From Nocardiopsis alborubida (lineage in GTDB: Bacteria > Actinomycetota > Actinomycetes > Streptosporangiales > Streptosporangiaceae): 64,000 nt of DNA. The position numbers were made by a program, and so were the translations under genes. The notes below the pieces were generated by a model. That model did not search any database, was not told the DNA's origin, and saw nothing but the letters and a program-made list of their open reading frames with translations. How positions within the stretch are numbered: the stretch's first letter is position 1; every line of letters starts with the position of its first letter. Below are positions 32,105-41,748 of the stretch, piece after piece. The stretch lies in the NCBI RefSeq assembly GCF_012396365.1, contig NZ_JAAXPG010000001.1:62001-126000 (forward strand), read 5' to 3'.

Positions 32105-32593
32105 ATGAGCGGCACACACGAGCACGGGGACGACGAGGAGCCGCGATGGCTCGACGAACAGGAGAAGGCGGCGTGGACGGGCCTGGTCTCCCTCGTCCTG
32201 CTGCTGCCCGGCAAGCTGGAGTCACCGCTGCGGCAGGAGAACGGCCTCACCCTGTTCGAGTACCTCGTGCTCAGCCACCTCTCCGAGGCTCCGGAGCGCA
32301 GGCTGCGGATGGGGGAGCTCGCCTTCCTCGCCAGCGGATCGCTCTCCCGTCTGTCCAACGTCGTCAAACGCTGTGAACAGCGCGGCTGGGTCGTGCGGAC
32401 ACCCGACCCCGACGACGGCCGCTACACCCTCGCCGAACTCACCGACGTCGGCCTCGACCTCGTGCGCTCGGCAGCGCCCACGCATCTGCGCTCCGTGCGC
32501 CGCACCGTCCTCGACCCGCTCAACACGACCGACCTGAAGGCCCTCGCCCGCATCGCGGAAAAACTCGGCATCGTCCCCGACGGCCTCGGCTGA
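32105..32593 (+). CDS. MarR-family regulator
   Basis: 162 residues from an ATG with GGGAGG upstream. The winged helix is RMGELAFLASGSLSRLSNVVKR and GWVVRTPDPDDGRYTLAELTD is the wing. Divergent from RidA. Probably self-regulated through the direct repeats upstream. Confidence 0.87.
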   Translation: MSGTHEHGDDEEPRWLDEQEKAAWTGLVSLVLLLPGKLESPLRQENGLTLFEYLVLSHLSEAPERRLRMGELAFLASGSLSRLSNVVKRCEQRGWVVRTPDPDDGRYTLAELTDVGLDLVRSAAPTHLRSVRRTVLDPLNTTDLKALARIAEKLGIVPDGLG

Positions 32594-32687
32594 CAGCGGT
32601 CCCTTCCCGTGCCGCGACCCGTGGCGGCCGGGCCCGTGCGGGGGCGGCGGGTCGGCCCGCCTGCACCGGCACGGCCCCCACCCGGTC

Positions 32688-32712
32688 CTGCCCGGCCCCC
32701 GGGGCCGGGCAG
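32688..32712. terminator. terminator between MarR and exporter genes
   Basis: CTGCCCGGCCCC and GGGGCCGGGCAG form a perfect 12-bp stem around one base, between convergent stops. The tight centre suggests the actual loop opens to four or more bases. Confidence 0.65.
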
Positions 32713-32723
32713 GGACCCGAGGA

Positions 32724-34187
32724 CTACGACTGCGCCCCGGCCGTGACCGGCGCGGGCGCCGCGCGTCCGCCGCGCACCACCATGCCCGCGGGCACCGCGG
32801 CGAGGGCGAAGAGAACCCCGGCCATCAGCACGTAGAGGTACACGCCGGTCGCCGTGCTCACCGGGGCGCCGTCGGCCATGCTCCCGGGGACGTGGGTGGC
32901 CTTGAGGAGTTCGCCTCCGGCGAAGCTGAAGACGACCGAGCCGAGGGCGAACATGACCGACACCAGGCCGGAGATCGTGCCCTGCCGCTCCGGCGGTGCC
33001 AGGCTGGTCGCCAGGTTGTAGCCGGACGTCGAGATCGCTCCGGCGGCCATGCCGACCAGGGCCCCGCAGGCGATCGCCAGCGGCAGTGCCGACACGCCGA
33101 CCAGCATCATGAGGGTCGCCGTCGCACCGACGGCGATGGAGACGAGGAGGGGCCGTGCGGCACCGAAGCGCCCCGCGACCCATCCGGCGAGGATGCCGCC
33201 GACCATGATGCCGAGCGAGGGCGCGGCGAGCAGTACCGCCACCGCCCCTCCGCTGCCCAGCCCGTAGCCGAGCCCCAGTTCGGGGGGCACCTGGGCGACG
33301 ATGCTCGTCAGCTGGAGCATGCTCCGGAAGGAGCCCGCGGCCAGGACCAGGGCCAGCAGCGTCAGCAGGACCGGTCGGCTGAGGCTCCGGATGTCGATGA
33401 TGGGTTCGGTGACCCGCAGGGCCAGGACCGCCCAACCGGCCAACATGGCGGCACCGGCCGCCAGCAGCACGATCATTCCCGCGGACAGCCACCCGGCGTC
33501 TCCGCCGAGGCTGGCGTAGGCGAGCACGGAGCCGAGGCCGCCTCCCAGCAGGAGCGCCCCGCCCACGTCGATCCGGCCGGTGCCGAGCACCGGCGGCTCC
33601 GGGATGAGGGAGCGCACGCAGAGCGCGGCCACCGCGGCGAGCAGCGCCGCCACGACGAACACGCTGCGGTAGCCGAACAGGTCGATGACCGGCACCATCA
33701 CGAACGGCTCGATGATCCCGACGATCGCCGAGCCCGACGTCACGAGCCCGATCACGGGCATGGCCACCCGCGGGGAGCAGATCTGGCGTATGAGGGCCAC
33801 CGTGATGAAGACCGCGGCCAGGGCGGCCCCCTGGAGGAAGCGCCCCACCAGGAAGATCCAGACGTTGGGGGCCACGAGACAGACCAGTGCGCCCGCGCAC
33901 GCGGTCACCAGCGTGATGACGAGCAGCCGCCGCTTGCCGAAGAGGTCGGAGCTCTTCGCGAGCAGCGGCGACCAGATGGCCCCGGCCAGCATCGCGCTCG
34001 CGTTCAGCCACGCGGCCTGGTCGGTGTCGAAGTGTTCGAGCAGCTGGGGCAGGACCAGCAGGGGGGAGGCGATGGCCACGTCGGCCAGGACGTTGGCGAG
34101 GATGAGAACGGCGACCCAGAGGACGAGTCGCCCGCTCCATCGGTGTTCCCGGGTGTCGGCGGCGGGCCCTTCCGGCGTGTCCTTCAC
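32724..34187 (-). CDS. MFS multidrug exporter, DHA2 (14-helix) type
   Basis: 487 residues with about fourteen hydrophobic segments. LAKSSDLFGKRRLLVITLV is the motif A loop and GRFLQGAALAAVFI follows as motif B. The GTG 34187 with GAGAGG upstream is the start; the longer frame is antisense-like translation of the neighbouring gene. It follows a flavin monooxygenase gene by 62 bases on the same strand, so the pair may both inactivate and export a drug. Confidence 0.85.
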   Translation of the reverse strand: MKDTPEGPAADTREHRWSGRLVLWVAVLILANVLADVAIASPLLVLPQLLEHFDTDQAAWLNASAMLAGAIWSPLLAKSSDLFGKRRLLVITLVTACAGALVCLVAPNVWIFLVGRFLQGAALAAVFITVALIRQICSPRVAMPVIGLVTSGSAIVGIIEPFVMVPVIDLFGYRSVFVVAALLAAVAALCVRSLIPEPPVLGTGRIDVGGALLLGGGLGSVLAYASLGGDAGWLSAGMIVLLAAGAAMLAGWAVLALRVTEPIIDIRSLSRPVLLTLLALVLAAGSFRSMLQLTSIVAQVPPELGLGYGLGSGGAVAVLLAAPSLGIMVGGILAGWVAGRFGAARPLLVSIAVGATATLMMLVGVSALPLAIACGALVGMAAGAISTSGYNLATSLAPPERQGTISGLVSVMFALGSVVFSFAGGELLKATHVPGSMADGAPVSTATGVYLYVLMAGVLFALAAVPAGMVVRGGRAAPAPVTAGAQS

Positions 34188-34249
34188 ATCTATCCTCTCC
34201 AGCGCGCCTCTCCGGCGCGTCAGTGGTCGAGAACTCTTCACGCCGGGGT

Positions 34250-35365
34250 TCAGCGCGTGCCGGTGTCCGCCGCCCGCAGGGCCTCGTCGCGGGCGGCGAT
34301 GGCGGCCCAGCTGGTCGGCAGCATGCGGTCGCGGCCGCTGTGGACGCTGGCCTGGGCGAAGGTGACGTAGGGGCGCTGGCGGGCCTCGTACCGTTCGAAC
34401 GCGGCGGTGTGGTCGCCGCCGCAGCGGTCGAGTTCCTCGGCGAGGATGCGCGCGCCGGTGAGCGCGAGTGAGGTTCCCCTGCCGGAGAGGAACGCCGGGC
34501 TGTACCCGGCGTCGCCGACGAGGGCGACGCGGCCGCGGTGCCAGGAGGGCAGGTGGATCTGGCTCGCGGAGTCGAAGAAGAAGGCGGGATCGGCGCGGAC
34601 CGCGTCGAGCAGTTCCGGGATTCTCCACGACCGGTGGCCGGCGAAGGCGTCGATGACGATCTTCTTCTGGGCGTCCAGGTCGTGGCGGTCGTAGTCGAGC
34701 GGTTCCGAGCGGAACTGGAAGACCGCGACGGCCCTGTCCTTGTACCAGAAGGTGCCCGCCACCCGTCCGGGGACGTTGTGCAGCGAGTTGACGCCCCCGG
34801 TCCGGGCCTCGCCGGGCAGGGCGGCGAGCGCGATGTAGACACCGAGGTGGCGGAGGTAGTCCTCCTCGGGCCCGAACACCAGTCTGCGTACCGCGGAGTG
34901 CTGGCCGTCGGCGCCGAGCACGAGATCGTACCGCCCGGTGCGGCCGGAGGCGAAGCGCACGCCGACGCCGTCGCCACCGTCGGTCAGCGCCGCGATCGAG
35001 TCCCCGAAGCGGATCGCCGCGGTGCCCGGGAGCGCGTCGGCGAGGATGCGCACGAGGTCCTCGCGCAGGATCTCGATGTCGTCCTCGGAGTCGCTGATCT
35101 GGGCGATGGGGATGCGGCCCACCGTTTCGCCGTCGCCGTCGACGAACCGGGTGGACTCGGTCATCCGCAGGCGCTGCTCCAGGATGCTGGAGAGCAGGCC
35201 CATCTCCTCCACGGTTCGGACCGCGTCACCGCGGATGTCGATGGGTGTGCCCGCGAGGCGGAGGCTGTGGTCGTACTCCACGACGGTGACGTCGTGGCCG
35301 CGGGTGCCGAGTTCGCGTGCGGCGGCGAGCCCGGCGATGCCGGCTCCGGAGACGAGGATGTTCAC
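34250..35365 (-). CDS. FAD-dependent monooxygenase, aromatic-hydroxylase/TetX-like
   Basis: 371 residues from a GTG. FAD motif NILVSGAGIAGLAAARELG at the N-terminus, VLGADGQHSAVRRLVF near 155 (the DG motif) and RVALVGDAGYSPAFLSGRGTSLALTGA near 285 (the GD motif). Members oxidise antibiotics, quinones or polyketides. The gene is divergent from TetR and upstream of the DHA2 exporter. TetX-like resistance is possible but the substrate is unknown. Confidence 0.86.
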   Translation of the reverse strand: MNILVSGAGIAGLAAARELGTRGHDVTVVEYDHSLRLAGTPIDIRGDAVRTVEEMGLLSSILEQRLRMTESTRFVDGDGETVGRIPIAQISDSEDDIEILREDLVRILADALPGTAAIRFGDSIAALTDGGDGVGVRFASGRTGRYDLVLGADGQHSAVRRLVFGPEEDYLRHLGVYIALAALPGEARTGGVNSLHNVPGRVAGTFWYKDRAVAVFQFRSEPLDYDRHDLDAQKKIVIDAFAGHRSWRIPELLDAVRADPAFFFDSASQIHLPSWHRGRVALVGDAGYSPAFLSGRGTSLALTGARILAEELDRCGGDHTAAFERYEARQRPYVTFAQASVHSGRDRMLPTSWAAIAARDEALRAADTGTR

Positions 35366-35487
35366 GGGTGTGCTCCAGGTGGGTCTGGGCGGACGTGCGG
35401 GGCAGGTCGGTGGCGGTGCTCCGGAGCAGGGGAGGGGTGCGCGGCAGCGCGGTCGGCGCGGGGGCCACGGTCGCGGCACCCGGCAAC

Positions 35488-35510
35488 TAAAGCAACTATT
35501 TGTTGCTTTA
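35488..35510. promoter_or_regulatory. TetR operator between monooxygenase and TetR genes
   Basis: TAAAGCAAC and GTTGCTTTA flank TATTT: a perfect 9-bp inverted repeat in an AT-rich island, midway between divergent starts at 35365 and 35593. A further CAACTA half-site is beside it. Confidence 0.75.
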
Positions 35511-35592
35511 ATGAAGCCTACTGGCGACCGGCTTGCACTGCAACGCCACGCCTGGTGACAATCGGCACCCGAGCAGAGAACAGGAGGTGGGC

Positions 35593-36204
35593 GTGGAGAC
35601 GACCGACGGGACCGCCGGCCGGCCGCCCGCACGGCGCCCCGGCGGCCGCAACGCGCGGGTGCGGGCGCAGGTCCTCGCCGCGACCGCCGAGCTCGTCGCA
35701 CGCGACGGCGTCGTGGGCTTTCGCTACGAGGAGGTGGCCGAGCTCGCCGGTGTGCACAAGACCAGCGTCTACCGCAACTGGCCCGACCGCGAGGAGCTGG
35801 TCGTCGACGCCATACTGAGCTACGCCGAGACCCTCGCGTCGGTCGCCGACACCGGTGACCTCCACCGGGACCTGGCGGACTTCCTGATGGGCCTCGCCGG
35901 TGGCCTGGAGACGCCTTTCGGCCGGACGCTCGAACAGGCCATCCAGCCCGCCCACCAGAGTCCCGCCGTCCGGCAGGCGCTCGCCAGGATCCTCGACCAG
36001 CGCGTGGCCGTCATGCGACGGCGGGTGGACACCGCGGTCGAACGGGGTGAGCTGCCCCCGGTCGACAGCGCCTTCCTCGGCGAGATGATCTCCGGTCCGG
36101 TGCACCTCATCCTCAACCGCGGCCTGCGCGCGTTCACCCGCGCGGACGCCGAGCGCATCGTCGCCGTGGTCCTCGCCGGTATCAGCGCCACGGCACCCGG
36201 CTGA
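35593..36204 (+). CDS. TetR-family regulator
   Basis: 203 residues. The GTG follows CAGGAGGTGGGC; an in-frame ATG at 35533 is not supported. Helix-turn-helix: FRYEEVAELAGVHKTSVYRNW at about residues 47-67. A TetR C-terminal domain of the TetR_C_11 type (EQAIQPAHQSPAVRQAL) follows. It probably represses the divergent monooxygenase-exporter operon via the palindrome at 35488. Confidence 0.88.
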   Translation: METTDGTAGRPPARRPGGRNARVRAQVLAATAELVARDGVVGFRYEEVAELAGVHKTSVYRNWPDREELVVDAILSYAETLASVADTGDLHRDLADFLMGLAGGLETPFGRTLEQAIQPAHQSPAVRQALARILDQRVAVMRRRVDTAVERGELPPVDSAFLGEMISGPVHLILNRGLRAFTRADAERIVAVVLAGISATAPG

Positions 36205-36338
36205 GCCGTGCGACCGGCCCAAGACGGCGGGAGAAGGCCGGTCCCCCGATCCCCGAACCGCCGTTTCCGGTGGCTTCCACGAACACGCCGGAGCTTCGGG
36301 AGGTACCGTGCTGACAACTTCGGACCAGGGGAGCGGCC

Positions 36339-36905
36339 ATGTGGGTGGTACTGGGTATCTGCGGCAGCCTGCGCCGGAACTCCCACAACGCCGCACTGCT
36401 GCGCCTGGCGGGCCGCAGCAACCCCGACGTCTCCGTGGTCGGCGGTGACCTGGCCGGACGCCTCCCCCTGTTCAACCCCGACCTGGACAACGACGAGGAC
36501 CTGCCGGAGGTCGTCACGAGGTTCCGGTCCTGTGCCGACCGGGCCGAAGGCGTGGTCATCGCGACCCCCGAGTACGCGCACGGCCCCTCCGGAGCAACCA
36601 AGAACGCCATGGACTGGCTGGTCGGCTCCGGAGGGCTCGCCGGGAAGCCGACCCTCCTCATGAGCGCGTCGCCGGGGCAGGCGGGCGGTATGCGAGGCCA
36701 CCTCGCGCTGATTCCCACGCTGACCCTGATGGGGAGTGTCCTGGTCGACTCGGTCACGGTCTCCGGGGCCCCCGCCCGGGTGGACTCCCGTGGCGAGTTC
36801 CGCGATCCGGCGGTGCTGGAGCGGGTCCGTCTGGCCATGGACGAGATGGCCACGGCGCTGTCCTACTCCCGTCAGAAGAAGGCGACGGACCTGCTCCTGG
36901 AGTAG
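36339..36905 (+). CDS. NADPH-dependent FMN reductase
   Basis: 188 residues of flavodoxin-like fold. GICGSLRRNSHNAALLR binds the FMN phosphate and ATPEYAHGPSGATKNAMDWL is the family signature. It may supply FMNH2 or reduce quinones or chromate. It stands after the TetR gene on the same strand at 134 bases; the plausible link to the flavin enzymes nearby is inference. Confidence 0.88.
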   Translation: MWVVLGICGSLRRNSHNAALLRLAGRSNPDVSVVGGDLAGRLPLFNPDLDNDEDLPEVVTRFRSCADRAEGVVIATPEYAHGPSGATKNAMDWLVGSGGLAGKPTLLMSASPGQAGGMRGHLALIPTLTLMGSVLVDSVTVSGAPARVDSRGEFRDPAVLERVRLAMDEMATALSYSRQKKATDLLLE

Positions 36906-37187
36906 CCCCGCTCCTTCGCGGGCGCCGTGGGCAGCGGACCGCCGACACGACCCGGTCGGGGTCCGCCCCGCCGGTCAGAGGCGTGAACACGGGGCTGTCC
37001 CGGCCGCCCGGACCGGTGCCCGGCACGTGCCCCCGACCCGCGCACGAACGCGGCGGGCGACGCAGACCGATCCTGTGCGAGGTCTGGGGGCGGTGTAGCT
37101 CCTGGGAAAGGTGTGACTCCCGGCAAACGGGGAACCTCCTACTTCCCCCCTCTTGTCGAACACATCGAACAACGGAGTGAAGCCAGC

Positions 37188-38459
37188 GTGCGCATCCACC
37201 AGACCACCCCCCGCATCGCGGCGTCGGCGCTCATCGCGGCCCCCGTCCTCGCCCTGGCCGCCCCGGCGCAGGCCGAGCAGGCGACCGGCTGCCTCGGCCG
37301 GGAAGGCGCCACCGTCGAGGAGGCCCGGGTCACCGAGGAGGTCCCCCAGGAGATCCTGCGCAGATCCGGGTTCGCCATGGCCGTGGACCGCTTCACGCGG
37401 GAGCTGTGCGCGGCGTCCGGAGCGGACGAGGCGAGCGCGGTCGTCGAACGCCACGGCGACGCGCTCTGGCGCGAGGCGGTGGACCGGGTCCAGGGCAACG
37501 GGAAGGTCGGGGGGAGCCTGAGCGCCGGGGACGACCGGCCGGTCTACTGGGCCCGGCTCGCCATGACCTCGGCCCTCAACCGCTGGCAGCCCGACTTCGA
37601 GCTGAGCGACGCCGACCGCGCCGGACTCGTGGCCGACATGGACCGCCGCTCCCGCGGCCACGACGACACGGACTTCGCCGAGGTCCCGGGGGAGCCCGAG
37701 GCCCTCCACATCATCGTGACCGGGTTCGACCCGTTCCGCCTCGACAACGACATCCGCCAGGCCAACCCCTCCGGTGCGGCCGCCCTCGCCCTGGACGGGG
37801 CGGTGATCGAGACCGACGCCGGCGTCGCGGTCGTCGAGACCATGCTCTTCCCGGTGCGCTGGCGCGACTTCACCGACGGCATGGTCGAGGAGGCCCTCCT
37901 GCCGCACTACACCGGCGACCGGCCGGCCGACGCGGTCATCACCGTCAGCCAGGGCCGACCGGGCCAGTTCGACCTTGAGGCCCACAACGGCGCCTGGCGC
38001 GGCGGCGCCGCGGACAACGAGTCGGCCGGCCCGGAGGAGATGATCCCCGTCCCCGACGGCGTCCCCACCGTCACACCGCAGCCGCAGTGGTCGGACTCCA
38101 CCCTCGACCACCCCGCGATCGTCGAGGAGACCACCGGCGCGCCGTTCCCCGTGGTCGACAACACCACGGTGACCGAGATCCCCGAGGGCGAGACCGAACC
38201 GGTGGTGAGCGAGGACGGGCCCACCCCCGGCTCCGAGGCGCGGGCCGGAGGCGGAGGCGACTACCTCTCCAACGAGATCGCCTACCGCAACACCCTGCTG
38301 CGCGACGCCACAGGCCTGGACATCCCCGCCGGTCACGTGCACACCCCGGTCCTGGACCTCGGCTCCGGCGACGGCGTCACCGACCCCGGGTTCGAGGAGA
38401 ACCGCGCGGCGATCGTCGGCCAGGTCGAGGACATCGTCGCGGCCGCCGTCCGCGGGTGA
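37188..38459 (+). CDS. secreted pyroglutamyl-peptidase-like protein with Cys-to-Ser change
   Basis: 423 residues. A GTG start with GGAG upstream leads into a signal peptide (IAASALIAAPVLALAAPAQA, cut near residue 29). The middle has VTGFDPF (177-183) and NPSGAAALAL, the start of the pyrrolidone-carboxylate peptidase (C15) fold. The region of the catalytic cysteine reads YLSNEIAYR where C15 enzymes have a Cys-Asn pair, so Cys is replaced by Ser; the histidine region (GHVHTP) is kept. The first 150 residues are unassigned. Either inactive or altered. Confidence 0.7.
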   Translation: MRIHQTTPRIAASALIAAPVLALAAPAQAEQATGCLGREGATVEEARVTEEVPQEILRRSGFAMAVDRFTRELCAASGADEASAVVERHGDALWREAVDRVQGNGKVGGSLSAGDDRPVYWARLAMTSALNRWQPDFELSDADRAGLVADMDRRSRGHDDTDFAEVPGEPEALHIIVTGFDPFRLDNDIRQANPSGAAALALDGAVIETDAGVAVVETMLFPVRWRDFTDGMVEEALLPHYTGDRPADAVITVSQGRPGQFDLEAHNGAWRGGAADNESAGPEEMIPVPDGVPTVTPQPQWSDSTLDHPAIVEETTGAPFPVVDNTTVTEIPEGETEPVVSEDGPTPGSEARAGGGGDYLSNEIAYRNTLLRDATGLDIPAGHVHTPVLDLGSGDGVTDPGFEENRAAIVGQVEDIVAAAVRG

Positions 38460-38690
38460 CGTCCGAGGGGCCGGGCCCCCTCGGTGCGCTTCCACCGCAC
38501 CGTCCGTGAGGCCCCGGCCGCCGCGTGGCCGGGCACCGCGCTCCGGCGGGGGCCCCGTCGCGATCCGCGGGGTCCGTGCGGCAGCGGGGTGCCTCGGGCG
38601 TTCGCGTGGCCGCGCAGGCGAACGCGAGCCGGCAGGCGCCTGCGCGGAACGGGCGCCTGCGCGGAACGGGCGTTGGCGTGGTCGGCCCGG

Positions 38691-39563
38691 TCAGGCCCCG
38701 GGCGCGGCGAGGAAGTCCCGCACCAGCGCGTTCACCCGCTCGGGCGACTGCCGGTTGACCCAGTGGCCGTGGCCCTCCAGCATCTCGACGCGGGAGCGGG
38801 GGACCAGCTTCGCAGCGGCCACGGTGTGCCGGGGGCGCACGCCGGCGTCCTGGTCCCCCTGGACGAACAGGGTGGGGCACCGGATCTCGCCCAGGCGGGG
38901 GCGCAGGTCCACGTTCATCCGCCACGGACCGATGGAGGCGTTCTGCCAGTCGGAGGAGCCCGCGCCGTTGGCCCGGACCTCGGGCATGATCTCCTCGACG
39001 ATGTCGTCGAAGTCGTCTACCGGACCGGCGAACAGGCCGGTGCGTGCGAACCGGGCCACCCCCTCGCGGCTGCGGAACAGCCACGTGGGCAGTGTGTGGT
39101 TGAGCAGACGGCTCCTGGCCGTCAGCCACAGCAGCTGGTGCACCAGGGGAGGGAACGAGATGATCCCGGCCGGAGCCAGGGCGACGAGCCGGTCCAGCCG
39201 GTCGGGGTGGTCGATGGCGTAGGCCAAGGCGAGCGCGCCGCCCTGCGACAGACCCACCAGGGAGGCCCGACCGACCCCGAAGTGGTCCAGGACCGCGGTG
39301 ACGCATCCCAGCATCCGGGCGTGGTCGGCGGTGCCGTCCCAGGGCCTGCTGTGCCCCTGTTTGGGCCAGTCCAGGGCGAGGACCCTGTGGTCGGGGGCCA
39401 GGACGGGGATCAGGTGGCGCCAGCTCAGCAGGGCGTTGTCCAGGCCGGCTCCGCTCAGCAGCAGGACCGTGCTCGTGCCCTGCCCCGCGGTGATGACGCT
39501 CAGAGCGCCCTCGGGCTGTTCGACGCTGACGCGGGAGAAGGGGTCCGACGGCGGAGGGCTCAT
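38691..39563 (-). CDS. alpha/beta hydrolase
   Basis: 290 residues. The nucleophile elbow GLSQGG lies near residue 123, FVQGDQDAGVRP carries the acid and EGHGHWVNRQSP the histidine. Substrate unknown. It overlaps the end of the GbsR-type regulator gene by 4 bases and is its likely target. A 231-base gap follows, holding a short direct repeat (GCCTGCGCGGAACGGGC twice, near 38638). Confidence 0.86.
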   Translation of the reverse strand: MSPPPSDPFSRVSVEQPEGALSVITAGQGTSTVLLLSGAGLDNALLSWRHLIPVLAPDHRVLALDWPKQGHSRPWDGTADHARMLGCVTAVLDHFGVGRASLVGLSQGGALALAYAIDHPDRLDRLVALAPAGIISFPPLVHQLLWLTARSRLLNHTLPTWLFRSREGVARFARTGLFAGPVDDFDDIVEEIMPEVRANGAGSSDWQNASIGPWRMNVDLRPRLGEIRCPTLFVQGDQDAGVRPRHTVAAAKLVPRSRVEMLEGHGHWVNRQSPERVNALVRDFLAAPGA

Positions 39564-40042
39564 GGGCGCCGACCGCTCCTCTCCCGCTCACTCCGCCACC
39601 GGGAGAAGAGCGGCGGCAGCTCGGCCTCCAGGAATCCGTAGAGCTCATGGACGTTGGCCAGGCGTTCGCGGCGCTCGTCCGGGGCGTCCCGGAGCACCCT
39701 GAGCCCGCGCTCGGTGACCTCGCGGAAGGCGGCCGCCTGGGCGTAGCGGCGCTCCAGCATCCGGCTCCAGCCGTCCGCGGCGATACGGAAGTACTCCTGG
39801 CGCTGTCCGCGCCTGCGCACTCCCTCGACCAGGCCGCTGGGGGTGAGCAGGCGCGTGGCGCTGCTGATGGAGCTGCGGCTGACCTGGAGGGTCTGCGCGA
39901 GCTGGGCGGCACTCTGTTCCGGTGGGTCGCTGATCAGCAGCCAGCCGATGACCCGTCCGGCGATCAGGGGCAGGCCCTCGCGCTCGAAGAACACCGCGAC
40001 CTCGTCGACGAAGGCCAGTTCGTCCTCTGGGGGTTCGCTCAT
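39560..40042 (-). CDS. GbsR/MarR-type transcriptional regulator
   Basis: 160 residues. LAQTLQVSRSSISSATRLLTPSGLVEGV is the winged helix, and the N-terminal FFEREGLPLIAGRVIGWLLIS is typical of the GbsR subgroup. The ATG has GAACCC... upstream with weak Shine-Dalgarno. Coupled to the downstream hydrolase. A palindrome lies just upstream. Confidence 0.84.
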   Translation of the reverse strand: MSEPPEDELAFVDEVAVFFEREGLPLIAGRVIGWLLISDPPEQSAAQLAQTLQVSRSSISSATRLLTPSGLVEGVRRRGQRQEYFRIAADGWSRMLERRYAQAAAFREVTERGLRVLRDAPDERRERLANVHELYGFLEAELPPLFSRWRSERERSGRRP

Positions 40043-40054
40043 GTGAGGACATTA

Positions 40055-40075
40055 CAGTCATTGCAGTAATGACTG
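40055..40075. promoter_or_regulatory. operator upstream of the GbsR-type gene
   Basis: CAGTCATT-GCAGT-AATGACTG, a perfect 8-bp inverted repeat 13 bases upstream of the start. Probable autoregulatory site. Confidence 0.7.
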
Positions 40076-40314
40076 CAACGAAGTGGCGTCGCGGGGGCCC
40101 GCCGCCACGGCGGCCCACGGCCTCCGCCCGGGGCGCGGAAGCGGTCCGGGCGGAGGCGGTCCAGCCCGTCCCGAAGCGCCTGGACACCGGTCGGCCCGCG
40201 GCTTCCCGGCTGTTCCCCGACGCGGTCCGTCCGTCTCGGGCGCGTCGCCGCGTCCGCCCCGGAACGTGTTGGTGTACTCGACACCATCGGCGTCAACCGA
40301 CGACAAGGAGTGAC

Positions 40315-40701
40315 ATGGCTTTCTCGGAGAAGCAGCAGGCGGTCCTGCGCAAACCGGCCTTCGGGCACGTGGCCACGCTCGGACCGGACGGTTCCCCCCA
40401 GTCCAGCCCCGTGTGGATCGACTGGGACGGCGAGTTCCTCAGGTTCAGCCAGACCACGACGCGGCAGAAGCTCCAGAACCTCAGGCGCGACGGCCGGATC
40501 GCGGTCTCGGCCACCGACCCCGACGACGCCTACATGTACGTGGAGGTCCGCGGCGTGGTCGACCGGGTGGAGGAGGACCAGGACAAGGCCTTCATCAACG
40601 AGATGGCGCAGAAGTACCTCGGAACGCCCTACCCGTGGGACGACCCCGACGAGGAGCGTGTCATCGTTTACGTTCGGCCGGAGCGCTTCGTCGGCCGCTA
40701 G
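40315..40701 (+). CDS. PPOX-class F420/flavin-dependent reductase
   Basis: 128 residues of split-barrel fold. FGHVATLGPDGSPQSSPVWI and NLRRDGRIAVSATDPDD are typical of F420-dependent biliverdin-reductase-like proteins common in actinomycetes. The ATG follows AAGGAG. Cofactor (F420 or FMN) not determined. Stand-alone. Confidence 0.88.
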   Translation: MAFSEKQQAVLRKPAFGHVATLGPDGSPQSSPVWIDWDGEFLRFSQTTTRQKLQNLRRDGRIAVSATDPDDAYMYVEVRGVVDRVEEDQDKAFINEMAQKYLGTPYPWDDPDEERVIVYVRPERFVGR

Positions 40702-40821
40702 ACGGGCGCGGCCCCGTCCCGGCGGGGCCGCGCGCTCCGGCGCGCGGTCTCCGTTCCTGGGGGATACTTGTGGGAAACTTTGCATGGACTGCAAGGATCG
40801 ACCTTGTACGGGAGAGGACCA

Positions 40822-41436
40822 TTGGGGCTTCGCGAACGCAAGAAGCAGGCCACGCGCCGTGCCCTCCAGGACGCGGCCGTCCGCCTCACGCTGGAGCGCG
40901 GCCTGGAGAACGTGACCGTGGAGGAGATCGCGGCAGAGGCCGACGTCTCCACCCGGACGTTCTTCAACTACTTCGCCACCAAGGAGGACGCCCTCCTCGG
41001 TGAGGTCCCGCGGTGCCCCGACGAGGACATGCGCAGGCAGTTCACCGAGGGCGGCCCCACCGGTGACTTCGTCGAGGACCTCATCACCATGCTGATCGCC
41101 TTCCTGGTCAGCACCGAAGACCTCGACACCCAGCGCGACGACATGCGCCTGCGCAAACAGCTCATGGACCGCGAGCCACAGCTCGTCCCCAGGATGCTCG
41201 CCCGCTTCCACACCGTGGAGATGGAGCTCGCCGCCATCATCGCCGAGCGGACCGGCGTCCCCGCCGAGGACGACCGCTCGGTCGTGGTCGCGGCGGCGGC
41301 CATGGCGGTGATGCGCCACACGATGAGGCGCCTGCGCTTCTCGGAGCACGAGGAGGCGGCGGACGTCCGTGCCAGGCTCCGCACCGACTTCCGCTTCCTG
41401 GGCGAGGCCTACGGGCGGCCCGGCCCCGCTGACTGA
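40822..41436 (+). CDS. TetR-family regulator with TTG start
   Basis: 204 residues. The likely start is TTG 40822, with GGGAGAGG upstream; the upstream ATG at 40768 would add residues without similarity. Helix-turn-helix [26 protein letters not shown] at about 34-59. A short palindrome TTGCA-TGGAC-TGCAA at 40780-40794, just before the gene, is a likely operator. Target unknown. The 312 bases after it hold no gene. Confidence 0.85.
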   Translation: MGLRERKKQATRRALQDAAVRLTLERGLENVTVEEIAAEADVSTRTFFNYFATKEDALLGEVPRCPDEDMRRQFTEGGPTGDFVEDLITMLIAFLVSTEDLDTQRDDMRLRKQLMDREPQLVPRMLARFHTVEMELAAIIAERTGVPAEDDRSVVVAAAAMAVMRHTMRRLRFSEHEEAADVRARLRTDFRFLGEAYGRPGPAD

Positions 41437-41748
41437 CCCGAGGCCCCGTTCAGGCCCTCCGTGCCCGGGCTCCACGCCCTGAGCCCGGGGGCCCTGACCC
41501 GTGCCCGGGGGTCGGGGCCTGACCCGGACTCCGGCTCTCCGCCCCGCCCGCGGCACGGTCTCCGCGTCCGGTGTGCTCCACGCCTCAGCAGTTGGCCGGA
41601 ACGCCGTGCGCCCCCGCCCGCGTCCAACCCCCTGCGGGACGCGTCAGCAACCCCGTGCCCGGCCCCTCCAGGGGCTCGGGGGGATGTCAGGGGACGCCCA
41701 GGGCTGTCCCGGATGGGAATCGTCGTCAGGAGGGGGCAGGGTGGAGAC

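Noticed and set aside
35366-35701. Longer start of the flavin monooxygenase
   Set aside because: The extra 112 residues cover the divergent promoter and the start of tetR; the GTG at 35365 directly precedes the FAD motif.
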